A stretch of DNA of 64,000 nt from Collybia mongolica (lineage: Eukaryota; Basidiomycota; Agaricomycetes; Agaricales; Clitocybaceae). Numbering within the stretch: position 1 is the stretch's first letter; every line of letters begins with the position of its first letter. Position numbers and translations under genes: made by a program. Shown here one piece after another: positions 20,112 to 32,601 of this stretch. The stretch lies in assembly GCA_013420905.1 (NCBI GenBank), contig JAAXNY010000001.1, positions 4,340,001 through 4,404,000 on the forward strand, written 5' to 3'. The notes under the pieces are model-generated. The model was not told the origin of the DNA, searched no databases, and saw only the letters and a list, made by a program, of their open reading frames with translations.

Positions 20112-21519
20112 TCCATAGAGCTCAAAACAAGATGGGAACTCTTCACATATACTGTCCTTCAATTTCCACTAGCTTGACATGTTTTATTTCATTAGAATGT
20201 GCTCTCAAAAGCATGAAATATTGGTGGGTCACAAAATCTCTCCAAATTTGTTATTTGTTTACTTGTATTATAAATGTGGAGTAGGTAATCATTGCCCCTC
20301 CCATTATCAGTACCATCAGTGGCCCATCATTGTCTATGGGCAGTGTAATGCTTATTTTCATTTTGGCCACTTCCACAGCTCTGTTTACCTCAAAAGGAAA
20401 ACATAGCTTGATGTTTGTTATCCAAATAAGGTCCTCAACTCAGAACAATAAATAAACACCCAAAGTTTTATGGGAAGGCTTGAGAAGGTAATTTTGATCA
20501 AGTGTATTGTCTTTTTTGATAGTCAGGCCCACAACTATGGGAAAGGGCACAGGAAATTGGTTGGATACAAAACCTTCTATATATCAATAGCTTCTATTCT
20601 ATACATTTGGTAAGGGTACAGAGTGTTAGATGCCATGTCAGGCTCCAGATTTGTTGTTCACAGAGGTGAGAGTAATAGGGACCCTCATTACATTTTCAGA
20701 TGCCCCTGGCTTTCCAGCTTGGTAGTTGAGTTGGAGTATCAAAATTTCCTGAATTTTATGTGACAATAGTGACAAAAATAAGCAATACACATCTCATTTA
20801 CTGAAATAGAGCCTGTTGTCTTGGTCAACACCTGCCACATTTTCTCCCCCCTAAGAAAATATTTGAGGCTGGGCAATCTGTCTGTAAGAACCAGTTCTAT
20901 ATATATGTAATTTCATGAGTCCTCATCTTTCCATTTTGTAGTGTTACAGAGGAGAGAGTCAAAAATCAGCATTAGTGGGCCATCCATAGTAATCATGGAG
21001 CAGATATAAGGAATGGATAAGCCAAATTGTAAAAAAGAGTAACTAATACTGTAATGATTGGTAAGTGGTAGTAGTGAAAGCTGTAGGGTTTAGGGTATAG
21101 TAGGGTATAGGGTATATATGAAATATCTTGGAAGTCTGAGCCTTATCATCATCAGTGGACAGGTGTCTGGGAGGAGGAGTACTCCAATTCTTGGTTGCTC
21201 TCTATCAGGGCTTGGCATGCTCTCTCTCAATATGCATCTGTAAGAGCAACTCTATATCATGCCATGCTAACCCTAGGTTAGCTGATGCATGATCTAGCAG
21301 AGGAAATCCAAAGTTATATTTAGAAGTATAGTAGAGTCTATGTACTCACCTAGCAGAGGAAATCTAAGGAGGATACTCTGAGGATCCTCTGCCAGGTGTC
21401 TCTATCCTATATACCTAGTCTAAACAATAGCAGGGAGTTCCCATTGTTGCCATATGGCTAAGGGTCATACTGTATATTATCTACAAGTGAGCCATGTGTT
21501 CTCTGATAGTGCACACAGT
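20112..21519. other. CpG-poor AT-rich intergenic sequence
   Basis: No gene, element end or repeat recognised. Short ORFs here (75 aa or less) look random. The compositional style (few CpG) matches the decayed transposon island. Confidence 0.4.
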
Positions 21520-22875
21520 CAGTACATGCATTGCAATGACAGAGTAAGTGGGGCACCAGTATAAGGGGCAGCATTGCCACAAGCATTACGAAAGGGAGAG
21601 TGATATGCATAACAAGATCAACTGTGTAGGGAAGGGGGCACTAGGGGTGCAGGCAGCTTAGTCACACAAGAATTACCCTGTCCTAAGTTATTGCAAAGGT
21701 GTTGACCCATAAGGGGTGACACCATCTATATAGGTATATTGTGGATAAACTATGGATATATCACAGAAACTGATATGAGTCTGCTAGGGCTCTGCAATGA
21801 TCCAGGGGTAAACTGTCAGTAGGGAGGTATGGTACTACTGCAAAAGGGGGTAGAAGAGGTGTCACAAGGTATGTAGGTTATACCAAGGTAGTCTCAAGGT
21901 GCTGGCAGCATATGGAATTAGATATACAATGAGCAAAGAATATCCAAGCAACTAGATTGGGAATGAACTAGCATTCCCCTTACAGCCAGTGGTGAGCATG
22001 CCAATAGTAGGAAGTGTGAGGGTGTCTGTAGCCAAGTATGTAATGAGTGGAACTGGAGTTGCAATGGAATTGCAATGAGTGGGCTGGTGTCAGAAGATGT
22101 GATAGTGTATGCAGAATGGGCACTTCCCTTATAGTGTCAGCTAATCCTCTCTGAGTATCAGGACATCCAGTCCTTCTGTGATCCAAGTTCCAGGATCCTC
22201 TCAATCATTAGGGACTGTCCCAAGTCCTTCTGTAGACTTGGCACAAATACAGACCTGCTGTAAGTCCATATTCCCTTCTCACTATGGTCCTTCTTGAATA
22301 CATTCTGTTGTATATCATGTTATATAGACCATGTTGCATCTATACTTTCTCTATACCCTTCATCCATGATTCTGTACTTAGAGTTCTCTTCCATAATCCT
22401 TTATTATCCCTGGCTGTAAGGGGAGTGCATATGCACCCCACATCTAGTCACTCAGATATACCTTGCTTCATTGTATACCTATTCATATGCTGCTGTATGC
22501 CTTGAGATACCTTGGTGTAATCCTATCTACCTTGTGACATCCTCCTTACCCCCTTTAGCAGACACTGGTTTACTGCTTACTGATGTGTTACATCCATATC
22601 ATTTGCACAGCCCTAGCAGGCTGATATAGGTTTCCAATATATCTCCATAGTATTCTCTGATATACCTATATAGATGCAGCTGTCCAATTGTGGATGGCAC
22701 ATTTGCAATACACTAGGCCTAGATCTCCCCTCATGACAAAGCCTGCTTAGTCCTCAGGTGCCCCCTTTCCTGTGCAGCTGAGTTTGCTGTTCATATTGCT
22801 CTCCCCTCTGGGCACTTGGTGTGACATGACCCCTTACACTGGCATGCATCATTACAATATGCTTTATTAGCACAA
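21520..22875. repeat. Long imperfect inverted repeat (hairpin of about 1.35 kb)
   Basis: Sequence 21715-21993 read on the minus strand aligns with 22403-22680: shared GGCTGTAAGGGGA, CATATGCTGC, CCTTGAGA, TACCTTGTGACA, ACCCCCTTT, GCCCTAGCAG and TATACCTATATAGATG. Similarity extends more weakly outward to about 21520 and 22875 (GCCCCCTT, CTCTCCC). The centre is near 22197. It may be a foldback element or the fused ends of two copies of one element. No coding content is recognised. Confidence 0.55.
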
Positions 22876-23405
22876 AATCATAAATTATGAGTGCAGATGG
22901 TTACCTGTCATATCACCATGTATCCTGAAGTGGCCTGGGTGGACAGACATATGCCAGATCTTAGAATTGGCTAAAGTGCAGATATGTGGGACTCCTGGTT
23001 GGCTGATAGCCTCCAGAGTACATATGTGGGCTGTAGAAGTTAACTGGGGTGGGGTTCTGTGACTGGTTAGAGTTGTTATATGTTCCTGGGTTGTGAATAT
23101 TGTATTGATAACTTCCAGAGGAAGTCCTAAAAGGTGTCAGCTGTGGTGTGTACAGAAAGCTAGGTTCCCTGGGGGCAGGAAGCACATCATTGTCACAGAG
23201 GCTATAGGGTGAGGTTTGCTGGCCCATAATCCCAAGGATCTTGTATAGATTGCCTCTTTTAAATACAAGAAATACAGAAAAAAATCATACAACTTAGCAT
23301 TTGAAATCAGTTTTTTTGGGGTGGGCAGGGGCTACACTAATTGCAGCATGAAACACAATGTTTTGAGAGTGCTGACTTGGAGTGTATGTTGCAAGGGAGA
23401 GAGGG
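22876..23405. other. CpG-poor intergenic tail of the transposon island
   Basis: Holds an 88-codon minus-strand ORF (22961-23227, Ser/Pro/Tyr/Asn-rich) that I do not recognise and do not call. CpG dinucleotides become frequent again just after 23405. Confidence 0.4.
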
Positions 23406-23976
23406 AGAGTGAGAATCAATGAAGACACCTCTCGCAAGTGACACAACAGCCAGCGTGATGGCTGATCAGTGGATTATGTCATTATCTGATCAGTTTGTTT
23501 ACATTTCGCGAACTTACATCGATGTCAGTTCATCAAAACAAACCATAACGAAGTGGCATCATTTTCGAATTGAATTGATTTTAGTTCACTTCGGCGGCAA
23601 CACTAAAAAGGACTGACCTCACTCTATAAATAGAACTCAGAACTTACAGTGCATCGAGCTGTGCTGCTTATTGTGTTAGGGGCTTTCCGTTGCTCGATGT
23701 ATCGGTATGGGAGAGTTGTTCTTTGTGCTCTCGGTTCAGTGTCTGGACCTGCATTATAATTTTGAGTGAAATCGAATTCAATCTGAGATACAATCGAGTG
23801 AGTGATATTGAGATGTTTCTAATGACCACTCGATTTCACTCATTTTGACTCGAAATGCGACCCGAATCTTATATTGTACAGTTGAGAATATCTGGGTGGG
23901 AACAATATATCTCGATCCGGCTCAATCCCCCTCAACCGACTTTCACTGGGCATCAATATTCAATCGCGGGGAACAT

Positions 23977-24093
23977 GTCGAAGCTGAGAACGGTGACATG
24001 CTTAATTTTGTTCGGTTCCTCTGACTCTATATATGGCTTAGGGAGTTTGGGAGCTCTCACCTCACTTATCGATCCCTCCCGTTTTCCACCGTG
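23977..24093 (+). promoter_or_regulatory. Core promoter of peroxygenase copy B
   Basis: Same block as before copy A (GAAGCTGAGAACGGTGACAT...), with TCTATATATGG at about 24027 in the TATA position. Sequence from 23406 to 23976 is CpG-normal and gene-free. It shares no obvious similarity with 1410-1632, so the duplication starts here. Confidence 0.55.
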
Positions 24094-25167
24094 ATGTTCC
24101 TCCTCACCCCCCTCAAAAATGCGACGCAAGGCGTCGCCGTCTTTGTCTGGGACATTTCGCTCACATTAATTAATATCGTAACACCAAGCAAAAAGGAGGG
24201 ACATGTTACTCCCGAAGGACATCCGGGCGTGGGAGGGGTATGGCCCGAATTTGTTGCACCGAAGGAGGGCGATAGTCGCTGTTGCTGTCCCGCATTGAAC
24301 GCGATGGCAAACCACAGTATGGTTCCTTTTTTTTTTTTTTACAACAAGTACAGTTATACCAAACACGTCCTCTTCTCACAGGCATTCTCCCACACGATGG
24401 TCGCAACATATCGTTTAAAGAGCTTAATCAAACTGTCCGGGTTACCTACAACTGTGCCCCAACGCTCAGCTTCTTCGTGCCCAATTATGCTGCGAACATG
24501 TTGAAAAAGAGTTACAGCAAAGATACCTTCGATTTGGCGGACCTGAATCTACACAATGGAATTGAACATGACGCATCCCTGATAAGTAAGTTCATATGCC
24601 TACTCCATCACAGTTCAATACTTAATATGTTGTTTGCGATCAGGAGAGGACGTTCATTTCCAAGCTGACCAAGGAGTTCCCCATCTGCCCCTTATTAAAG
24701 AGCTACTCGCCTGTGCTACTGGCAAAGATAAGGGTGGGAATCCGCTCCTCACGCCTGCTGATTTGTCGCGCATGTCGGCAAAACGCCGTGTTGATGCCAG
24801 AGCCGCGAACCCTGAGTTTTCTCTAAGCACCTTCCACAAGTTATTCGGAAGTGGAAAGTATGACCGTTCTTCAATTTGTGCTTGGAAGTTGTTTTAATAG
24901 TCTCATTTTAGCTCCTCTACGATCCTCCTTATATTTGGTGGCCGAATTCGTGACCTTGAAACCTTCCTCATTGAGGAGCGCCTTCCTGAAGGATGGGAAT
25001 CTCGAATTCGAGAGCGCTTGGGGCTGACGTTGACCACGTTCAACAACATGTCCATCAAAGTTGAACTGGGAATTAACGAGAAAAAAGTAGTCTCCACTCC
25101 AGCAGCCCCAACTGGCGATACTGCCCGAACTTCGATTCAAAAGAACAGCGCGGATGCTGCAAAATAA
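24094..25167 (+). CDS. Heme-thiolate peroxygenase/chloroperoxidase-like, copy B
   Basis: Exons 24094-24316, 24382-24585, 24644-24857 and 24912-25167 have exactly the lengths of copy A and give 298 aa. Cys65 (CPALNAMANH), E136-H137-D138 and ERLPEGW are kept. At the first splice junction the codon becomes Ser where copy A has the conserved Gly after NH. Other changes include the exon-2 stretch (KELNQTVRVTYN versus KELNRTIRATFN). Introns also align, with a longer T run in intron 1. Promoter and 3' flank are duplicated as well, to about 25340. The copies were separated by later transposon insertions. Confidence 0.9.
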
Positions 25168-25525
25168 CAAATCTAATGTGAACGATTTCACGTCATTTAC
25201 GACCTTTCACGACTTGATTTCTTTTTGACCGTTGGTACATGCTCTATCCAGTCTTTTTTTTTCAAAACAGGATATTTTACACTAACCTTTGTACTATGGA
25301 CACAAATCACTAACTATCAATGAAACTTTGCCCATTATACCTGCTTACAACGGACATTTATCAATTACGTCCATGTCACAACTCGGGTAAGATCTGCGCC
25401 TAATCATAAAGCATCACGGTGCTCAAGTGTTTTTGAAATTGGACCCCGTTCGATACCGTTATATGAAGCTGTAATGTCACAATAGTTCTTGTGTGTGCGT
25501 TCGGGGCCGGTCAGGATGTGATTTT

Positions 25526-26181
25526 TCAAGCCCATTTCCCAATGAACGACATGGCAAATAGTCCAAGAAATAGTGACACAGATGCAACGGTTACTCGCAC
25601 CCTCGATGCCGTAAGAAGCTCTCCGGTGATCCATTCCATGACCAATAGCCGAACAATTCCAGCTAAAAATATATTCAATTCATGAACTATGGGAATATCA
25701 GGATGACGAACTATAGAGTAGAATTCCGGCCGAGACAGAGTTGAGAATCCCTATTGCGAGGATTGTCGACTTCGCGTTCAAGTTGAATGAACTTTGGGCT
25801 CCAATACCCTGGATAAATCTAGCATGCAACACTGGCGCGAGGACAACTTTGAAAGAGTACGTACGATCGCAATACCAACGGGCGTAACTAAAGTGTAGGC
25901 TGCGCACATAAGCCACTTTATATAGGCCCCTCCGCTGGGCCATACAAGCATCGCTATTCTCGCACCAAGACCAAGCCCTTCAAAAAGTTGATGAAATACA
26001 ATGGCTGTGGAAAGGCATTAGGTTTTTGCAAATACTGACAGCCTGACAATCCATACCACAAAAAGTTGGGATGAAACCATTGCCCCCCTGCGCGCCAAGT
26101 GTGACGCCAATCATTATTGAATGGAAGATAATTCCGGCCTCTAGTAGGTGAACCTCCCAATGTGCTTGCTTGCTGCTACCA
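25526..26181 (-). pseudogene. ZIP zinc transporter, 3' part (TM4 to C-terminus)
   Basis: Continuation of the gene at 32871-34021, separated by Plavaka. Exons on the minus strand: 26181-26057, 26004-25865, 25808-25712, 25662-25526. They encode WEVHLLEAGIIFHSIMIGVT (TM4 with the metal-site His), FHQLFEGLGLGAR (TM5 HxxxE-type site), further membrane segments and the ending GLFAMSFIGKWA before TGA. All joins are in frame, and there is no other lesion. The part has no promoter of its own. Confidence 0.88.
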
Positions 26182-26548
26182 CATCAGGAAAAACCTCACC
26201 TGAGAATTAATGTATACTGGTGCGTAATAGTGCATAATTATGTGAAATAGCCAAGTTAAGCAGGATAGTCATAATTAGTCCCATTATAAGTATGTTATTC
26301 AGAATTCTCTAGCCCCCCCTGTTTAATCTTCGTTACTTCAGACTAATTAAGCCTAATTTTCCACAATTATGAGCAAATTAAGAGCCATTTACGGATAGGT
26401 TAGTAGCATTGATGCACCAATTCTTACTTTCTTACTACTCCGAAAGACAGATAATGGGATGGTTAGTCAAGTTTATTCAGAGACTGGTGACTACATAAGT
26501 AACAGATGTAATGTATGCAAAGGATGTGATCTATATAGCATATACCAA

Positions 26549-29107
26549 CTAATCTGAAACTTCGATAAGGTCCCAATTGACAGATTCCAAGATTGCCGCT
26601 GAGGACTGAGCATCAGCTCGAAGGAGGTTTGTTGAACCACTAACCCACAATAAGCACAACGTAAGGGAGATCGGCTCAGAAACTACATACTTGGCCTTTT
26701 TGAAGATCTTGTACATGAGTTTGTGGTAGACAACAGGTTGAGCCGAGCGGATACTCGTCAGGAGAAGCATGAAGGCTCTGTATGTGCCCTCGAGGACTGC
26801 CCCACTAAGTTCCTGGCCAGACTGCAGCTGAGCTATAGATGAATGACACTGCGAAAACTAACATAAGTAATATATAAACATACGATAACCAGCTTACCGA
26901 GGTCATTGCAAAAGCAACCATACTCTGTGGGACTTCATACTCGAGGGGTTTGTCATGCAGGGATGATGAAAAATTGTTGGAATATCTCGATGCAAGTTGC
27001 CCAGGACCGAAAAACATCGCCTTGACTGCAAGAGCAACAAGCTCGCTTCCGAAAACTTTGTTGGTGTTCGCCATGCCCTGCAATTATCGTGAGGAGATAA
27101 TAGAAAAAGGTATTCAACGACATACATTTACAATGGGGTATATGTAGCTTTTCCCTTCTAAAATTTTGGCGAGTTGTATTTTGTCGTTTACATCGTCCTT
27201 CAGCTGGGCAGGTATGAGACTTGATACAGATTTCTTCAGCTCGGCGCGGTACATCGCGAGGCGCTGTGCAACCTGTTAAAGTGATTGGAGTGTCAGATAG
27301 TGAGAAATTGAAACCGACTCACATGGTCAGTTAATGGGTTCAGGTACTCCTTCACATTCCCTCGTTCCAGTCGATCTGCAATATCACCTTCCCCATCAAA
27401 CCCCTGCTTCTCTGCAGTAGCAATAAGTGCACTGGAACTCAGCCGAGTCAAGCCCCTGGAAGAAATTGGTGAGTCCATACTCATGATGTCATCTCCACGC
27501 AGCAAATCGTCGCCTGGTACTCCAAATGCTATGTAGAATTTTCCATGTTCAATGCTATTCCGGATGAGCTGTTTGATGACGAGCGACTGAGGGCCCATGT
27601 GCAGTTTGTGAAGATTCCCCCGGATGGATGTTATAATGTCCGTTCGGGCCATCCACAAAATCTTGGCTTGATCACTCGTGTCTTGCTTTTGTCTGGTGGC
27701 GGCATGTTTGGCTTGAATGACAGGCATCTGATGACAAGTTGAGTGAACGCGAGAAAATGGCGAGTACGCACATACCTCTGCCTTGAGTTTCAGTTCTCGT
27801 TGTGTGGGTTTGAACCTTTGTACCTGAACATAATTATTCAAGCATGCTCGGATATGTGTTAAAAGGAACATCACAAACATCTGGTCTTGTCTTTGACACA
27901 GGAGTGGGTCTGTGGAGTTGTTCGTCATCAGAGCTATTAGGAATAACCATTCGTGAACGCTTTTGAAGCCTTGGAGGTAGGAACACTTGGGTTTCGGATC
28001 CAGATTCGGGGTCATCATCAGTACCACTGGCAGGCGGCTCAGGTGGTATACTTGGTGAACGGCTGGATGTTTGTTGTTGTGGGGGAACCGCTCTACCTTC
28101 TGACAAAAGCAGAGGATGAGATGTAGCATATGTTTCGCCACATAACTTACGTTTCTTGGGAGGTACATGGAAACATACAGCCTGCAACATGTTGGATCAG
28201 AAAGCTGAGTGGAAAATTCTATATGGAATGCATGCACCTCGGAATCAAAGTCAATGATAGACACCCCTTCATCTTTTTCTTCCCTTTCTTCGCCATCACT
28301 CTCTCTGCCATTATCATTTCCATCCATCCCATCAGACTCCTCGCCTTCATCATTCAAGTTATCTTCATCAACCATTGATGCCACATCGCAGGGCTTTCCA
28401 TGGAGGTGCTGAGGTTTCATGGTGTTTGTAGGAGGGTTTGTAGTGGCTGTTGGGGGCTGCCTTGACACATCATTACTGTCTGAGGAATCGGCTTCAAAGT
28501 CAATAGTTGGTGCGCGTCGTGCATGATGTGCTGGGGGTCTAGGTCATTGACTCTGAGTCTGTAGGGTGTGAGGGACTTACTTTGTTTCAAAACAGTCTTG
28601 AGATCAATTCTTACAGGGCGTTTGACTGGTGGTTTCTTGGCTATAACAGTTGTCGTGGGCCCTTTGCGTTTTTTTGCTATGGGCTTGTCGCCAGTTGCTG
28701 CCAGGGGAAAAAACTGAGTTTGAAATCTGATACATGTGACATAAATCGCACAACATACCTTTTGTTGATTCCATTGATAATACTGACATTGCTCTTTTTC
28801 GCATTGTTTTTGCAGTCCATGCTGCCATGGAATTAGGTACAAGTCCAGATACTGAACTGTAGGTAGAACTTACGTGGAGATTCAATAGCTGCTGCCTTCG
28901 ACTTGCGGATAGCTGCTCAGAGACTTGGATTAGTAGGTGATACACATCTGATGAAAGGTTTTTCCTCGACATACCACCAACAGGCAAAATGTTCCGAGAA
29001 TCCACAATTGTGGCTGCCAGTGTGGTGGTAACCAATGGCAGTGAAACCTCGGCACAAGGTGCTGCAGTGTCAGCTGTTGATTTCTTTCCTACTCGTTTAC
29101 CAGACAT
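26549..29107 (-). CDS. Accessory gene of the Plavaka element (function unknown)
   Basis: The multi-exon minus-strand gene starts at 29107 (MSGKRVGKKSTADTAAP) with a basic Lys/Thr-rich N-terminus. It then has an acidic Asp/Glu/Ser-rich stretch (DNLNDEGEESDGMDG, about 28350) and Ser/Pro-rich exons. A better folded C-terminal part follows (27290-26549: AQRLAMYRAELKKSV, FGSELVALAVKAMFFGPGQL, YRAFMLLLTSIR, VVYHKLMYKIFKKA), ending at TAG 26549-26551. The C-terminal pattern recalls the DUF6532-type domain common in Agaricomycetes; this is a low-confidence match. Exon boundaries in the middle are not resolved. It shares a promoter region with the transposase, suggesting an element-encoded partner. 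Confidence 0.55.
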
Positions 29108-29348
29108 TATTGAGTGTACTAGATGGACTGAGGTTTGGTGAGACAACCAGATAAGTTGCAGGAGTGTGTTGTTTGAATTGAGGAGAGTACGACGACAGCA
29201 TGTTCAGCATGAGACATTGGGCTTAAATGGTGATCCATGAATTAGCCGAGGTTAAGCCATTACTTGCCGTTTTACATTGATTGAGTAATCATGCACACTG
29301 ATGGATTGGGTGCGATATCACCCTGTATCACTTCAAACCACCACCACC
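29108..29348. promoter_or_regulatory. Divergent promoter inside Plavaka
   Basis: About 240 bp separating the two head-to-head genes of the element. It is AT-rich, without a single obvious TATA box. The layout implies co-expression of transposase and accessory protein. Confidence 0.45.
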
Positions 29349-32300
29349 ATGCACTTCATATGCCCTGGTTGTCTTGCGACATTCAAAGAACAACGTTATT
29401 TCATCCAGCACCTACGTAAAACTACACGGCCTGAATGCAAAGCTGCTCATGATGATCTAACACAGCAAATGAGGCCCCCAGTGAAAGGTGGCCGCCATCC
29501 TCAACATTGGGCTGGATCTACAGCTACCCAGGACATCCCTAGAACCTTTCAAGGTGATTTTTTTGGTGGCAATTATGATGATGAAGACTTTCCTTTCCCT
29601 CAAGACTTAGTTAATGGTGCCACTGTTGATGCTGATGCATTGTTGGACAATGCATATGACAGTAGTTCAGATGAGGATATTACTTCTGAAGGTGAGGATG
29701 TAGTCAGCAAAGATACTGTCCAACTAGGCTGGGAACCACCTCGTCAACATCTTCCTCATCCTCTCACTCCAGTGATGCAAGAACCTGAATCAGAGCAGGA
29801 TATTACAACAATGGACATTGACATGCCAGATCTGGATGCTCCAGGTGGTGTTGAACCAGAAGCACACAAGAGACTTTCTGAACCTCCAGTATATATTGAG
29901 CATTTTGGTGGCATGGCAGGTGCTCCTGTGGTTAACTCTGGTCCTACTGTCTCAGGATACAAATCCTATCAGAACTCTGTTGATAATGATGCTGGAGACT
30001 GGGCTCCTTTCTCTTCACGTTTGGACTGGGAAATTGCTTGCTGGGCTAAACTGCGTGGGTCTGGATCAACAGCTTTCACAGACCTTCTCAAGATTGATGG
30101 AGTAAGTATCATATACTTGTCTCATGATTTGAAGGATTTTGATGATTATACTAGGTCTGTGATGCCCTAGGTTTATCATACAAGAATTCATCTGAATTAA
30201 ACAAGATTATTGATGAAAAACTGCCTAGCTGTCGGCCAGCATTTACACATCAAGAGGCTCATGTTGCTGGAGAGGCATTTGATGTATTTACACGTGATAT
30301 CCTTGAATGTGTCAATGCATTATTTGGGGATCCAGAGCATGCACAATACCTCTGTTTTTCTCCTGAACGGCATTATGCTGATGCTGATAAAACACAACGG
30401 CTGTATCATGATATGCACACAGGGCGATGGTGGTGGGCAACACAAGTATGATATTTTGAATCTTATACAACTAATACTGATGAAGTTATATAGAAGGCTC
30501 TGGAACATGAACAACCAGGTGCAACAATCATACCCCTTATCATCTCATCTGATAAAACACAAATTACCCTCTTTCACAACAAATCAGCCTATCCTGTCTA
30601 TTTGACAATTGGTAACCTTCCAAAATCTATTCGACGGAAGCCTTCACAACAGGGGCAGATTTTACTGGCATATTTGCCAACTACACGATTGCTTAATATT
30701 CATGTTAAAGCTGCTCGCCGTCGCACTCTGGCAAATCTTTTCCATGCATGTATGACTAGCATTCTGGCACCATTAAAGCAGGCTGGTATTGATGGCATTG
30801 TGATGACTAGTGGTGATGGTGTGAAGCGCCGCTGCCACCCTATTCTTGCAGTATATGTTGGAGATTATCCAGAACAATGCCTTGTCACAGGTGCATACAC
30901 GGGTGACTGCCCTACATGCAGTTGCTCACATAATGAATTAGGCTCAAATTCTGATCCTTCAAGCTTTCGTGACCTTGGGGAGGTTCTTGATGCCCTTGAT
31001 CAACTGGGCTCACCAAATTACACCAAAGTCTGTCGGGCTGCAAATATAAAGCCCCTCCAGCATCCTTTCTGGAAGGATCTGCCTTTTGTCAATATTTTTC
31101 AATCCATCACCCCTGATATATTACATCAACTTCACCAAGGTGTTATTAAACATCTCATCTCATGGCTAACTACTGCATGTGGAGCAGCTGAAATTGATGC
31201 TCGAGTACGGCGTTTACCTCCAAACCACAGCATTCGCATCTTTCACAAGGGAATAACAACTCTATCTCAAATCAGTGGTCAAGAGCACAAACAAATGAGT
31301 AGCTTCTTGCTTGGTCTAATTGTTGACATCTGTCTTCCTGGGAATATTTCCTCAGTGCCACTAGTTTGTGCAACACGTGCACTCCTTGACTTTCTCTACC
31401 TTGCACAATATCCTGTGCATAGTGATGAAACACTCAATGCACTTGACAACTCATTACAGGAGTTTCATATAAACAAACATGTCTTTGTTACCCTGGGAAT
31501 TCGCAACAGCTTTAATATTCCAAAGCTGCACTTTCTCAAACACTACCTCCGTGCAATCAAGCTATTTGGTACCACTGATAATTACAACACTGAAGCTACA
31601 GAACAACTCCATATTGATTTTGCAAAAGATGCTTATCAGGCAACAAATCACAAGGATGAGTTTCCACAAATGACAAAATGGCTAGAGAGAAGGGAAAAGG
31701 TCTTGCTCCATGCAAATTATGTTATCTGGAAATCTCAACAAGCTGGAATTAGTCCAGTAACCATCTCAGCTCATTCAAAGTGGAAAGCACCTGAGATGTC
31801 CTGCATCCTTCATCCCAAAATGACACTCCATCCAACTCACAGATCAGTCCCCATTGAAAGAATCATATCTAATACAGGGTATGGAGCTCACAATTTTATC
31901 CCTGCACTTGCTCGTTTTGTTGTTCAGTTCAACCACCCAACCTTTACACACCATCAAGTTGAAGAGCAAGCTGCAGACTTCCACATGCCTTTTGTGACAC
32001 TCCCAGTGTACCACAGGATCAAGTTCTGGAATGAGGCTGTACATGGAAATGTAACTCTTGACTCTATCCATGTTCATCCTGCCAGTCCTATCAATCATTA
32101 CAATGAGGTCATACCTGCACGCTTTGATACTGTGCTTGTTCATGTTCAGAAGCTTGAAGAATCAATAGGTGGATCTACACTCAAAGGTTACTATATTCAT
32201 TGCACCTTCTATTTATATCTTGACTAACTGGTCTCATATATATAGGCAAACGAATTGGTCAAATTCGTGTTGTTTTTTCTTTACCCAAAGCCACACAACT

Positions 32301-32601
32301 GCTCCTCTTTCCAACTGGAATATTTCCTCCTCAACACTTAGCATATATTGAATGGTTTTCCAAATTCACTGCAAATCCAGAGGTTGATTCAAAGTTCTAC
32401 AAGGTCAAACGATCCATGGTGAATGGTGAAAGGCTTGTGTCAGTTCTTCCAGTATCTCTAATTGAGCGCAGTGTACATCTGTTACCTAAGTGGGGCCCCT
32501 CTGTTCCAGTGGATTGGACCTCACAAAATGTTCTTGATCAATGCCCAACCTTTTTCCTCAACAACTTTAAAGACAACCATACTTACTTTAATGTCTACTA
32601 G
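29349..32601 (+). CDS. Plavaka transposase, intact
   Basis: Exons 29349-30101, 30155-30445, 30494-32186 and 32246-32601 give 1,030 aa with no stop. The N-terminal Cys/His finger (CPGCLATFKEQRYFIQH..C) is followed by an acidic linker and then the Plavaka core: SPERHYADADKTQRLYHDMH, GRWWW, PLIISSDKTQIT, YPVYLTIGN, RRKPS, a Cys-rich insert (GDCPTCSC), TPDILHQLHQGVIKHL, and FGTTDNYNTEATEQLHIDFA. These are hallmarks of the family (Pfam Plavaka; described with the KDZ transposons of basidiomycetes). I start at 29349; an in-frame ATG at 29301 is also possible. CpG content and open frame point to a young copy. Confidence 0.9.

Noticed and set aside
21080..21120. Telomere-like GTTTAGGGTATAGTAGGG
   Set aside because: Only one TTAGGG unit with degenerate neighbours; not an array.
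22961..23227. 88-codon ORF rich in Ser, Pro, Asn and Tyr
   Set aside because: No motif, no splice context and CpG-poor repeat surroundings; likely chance.
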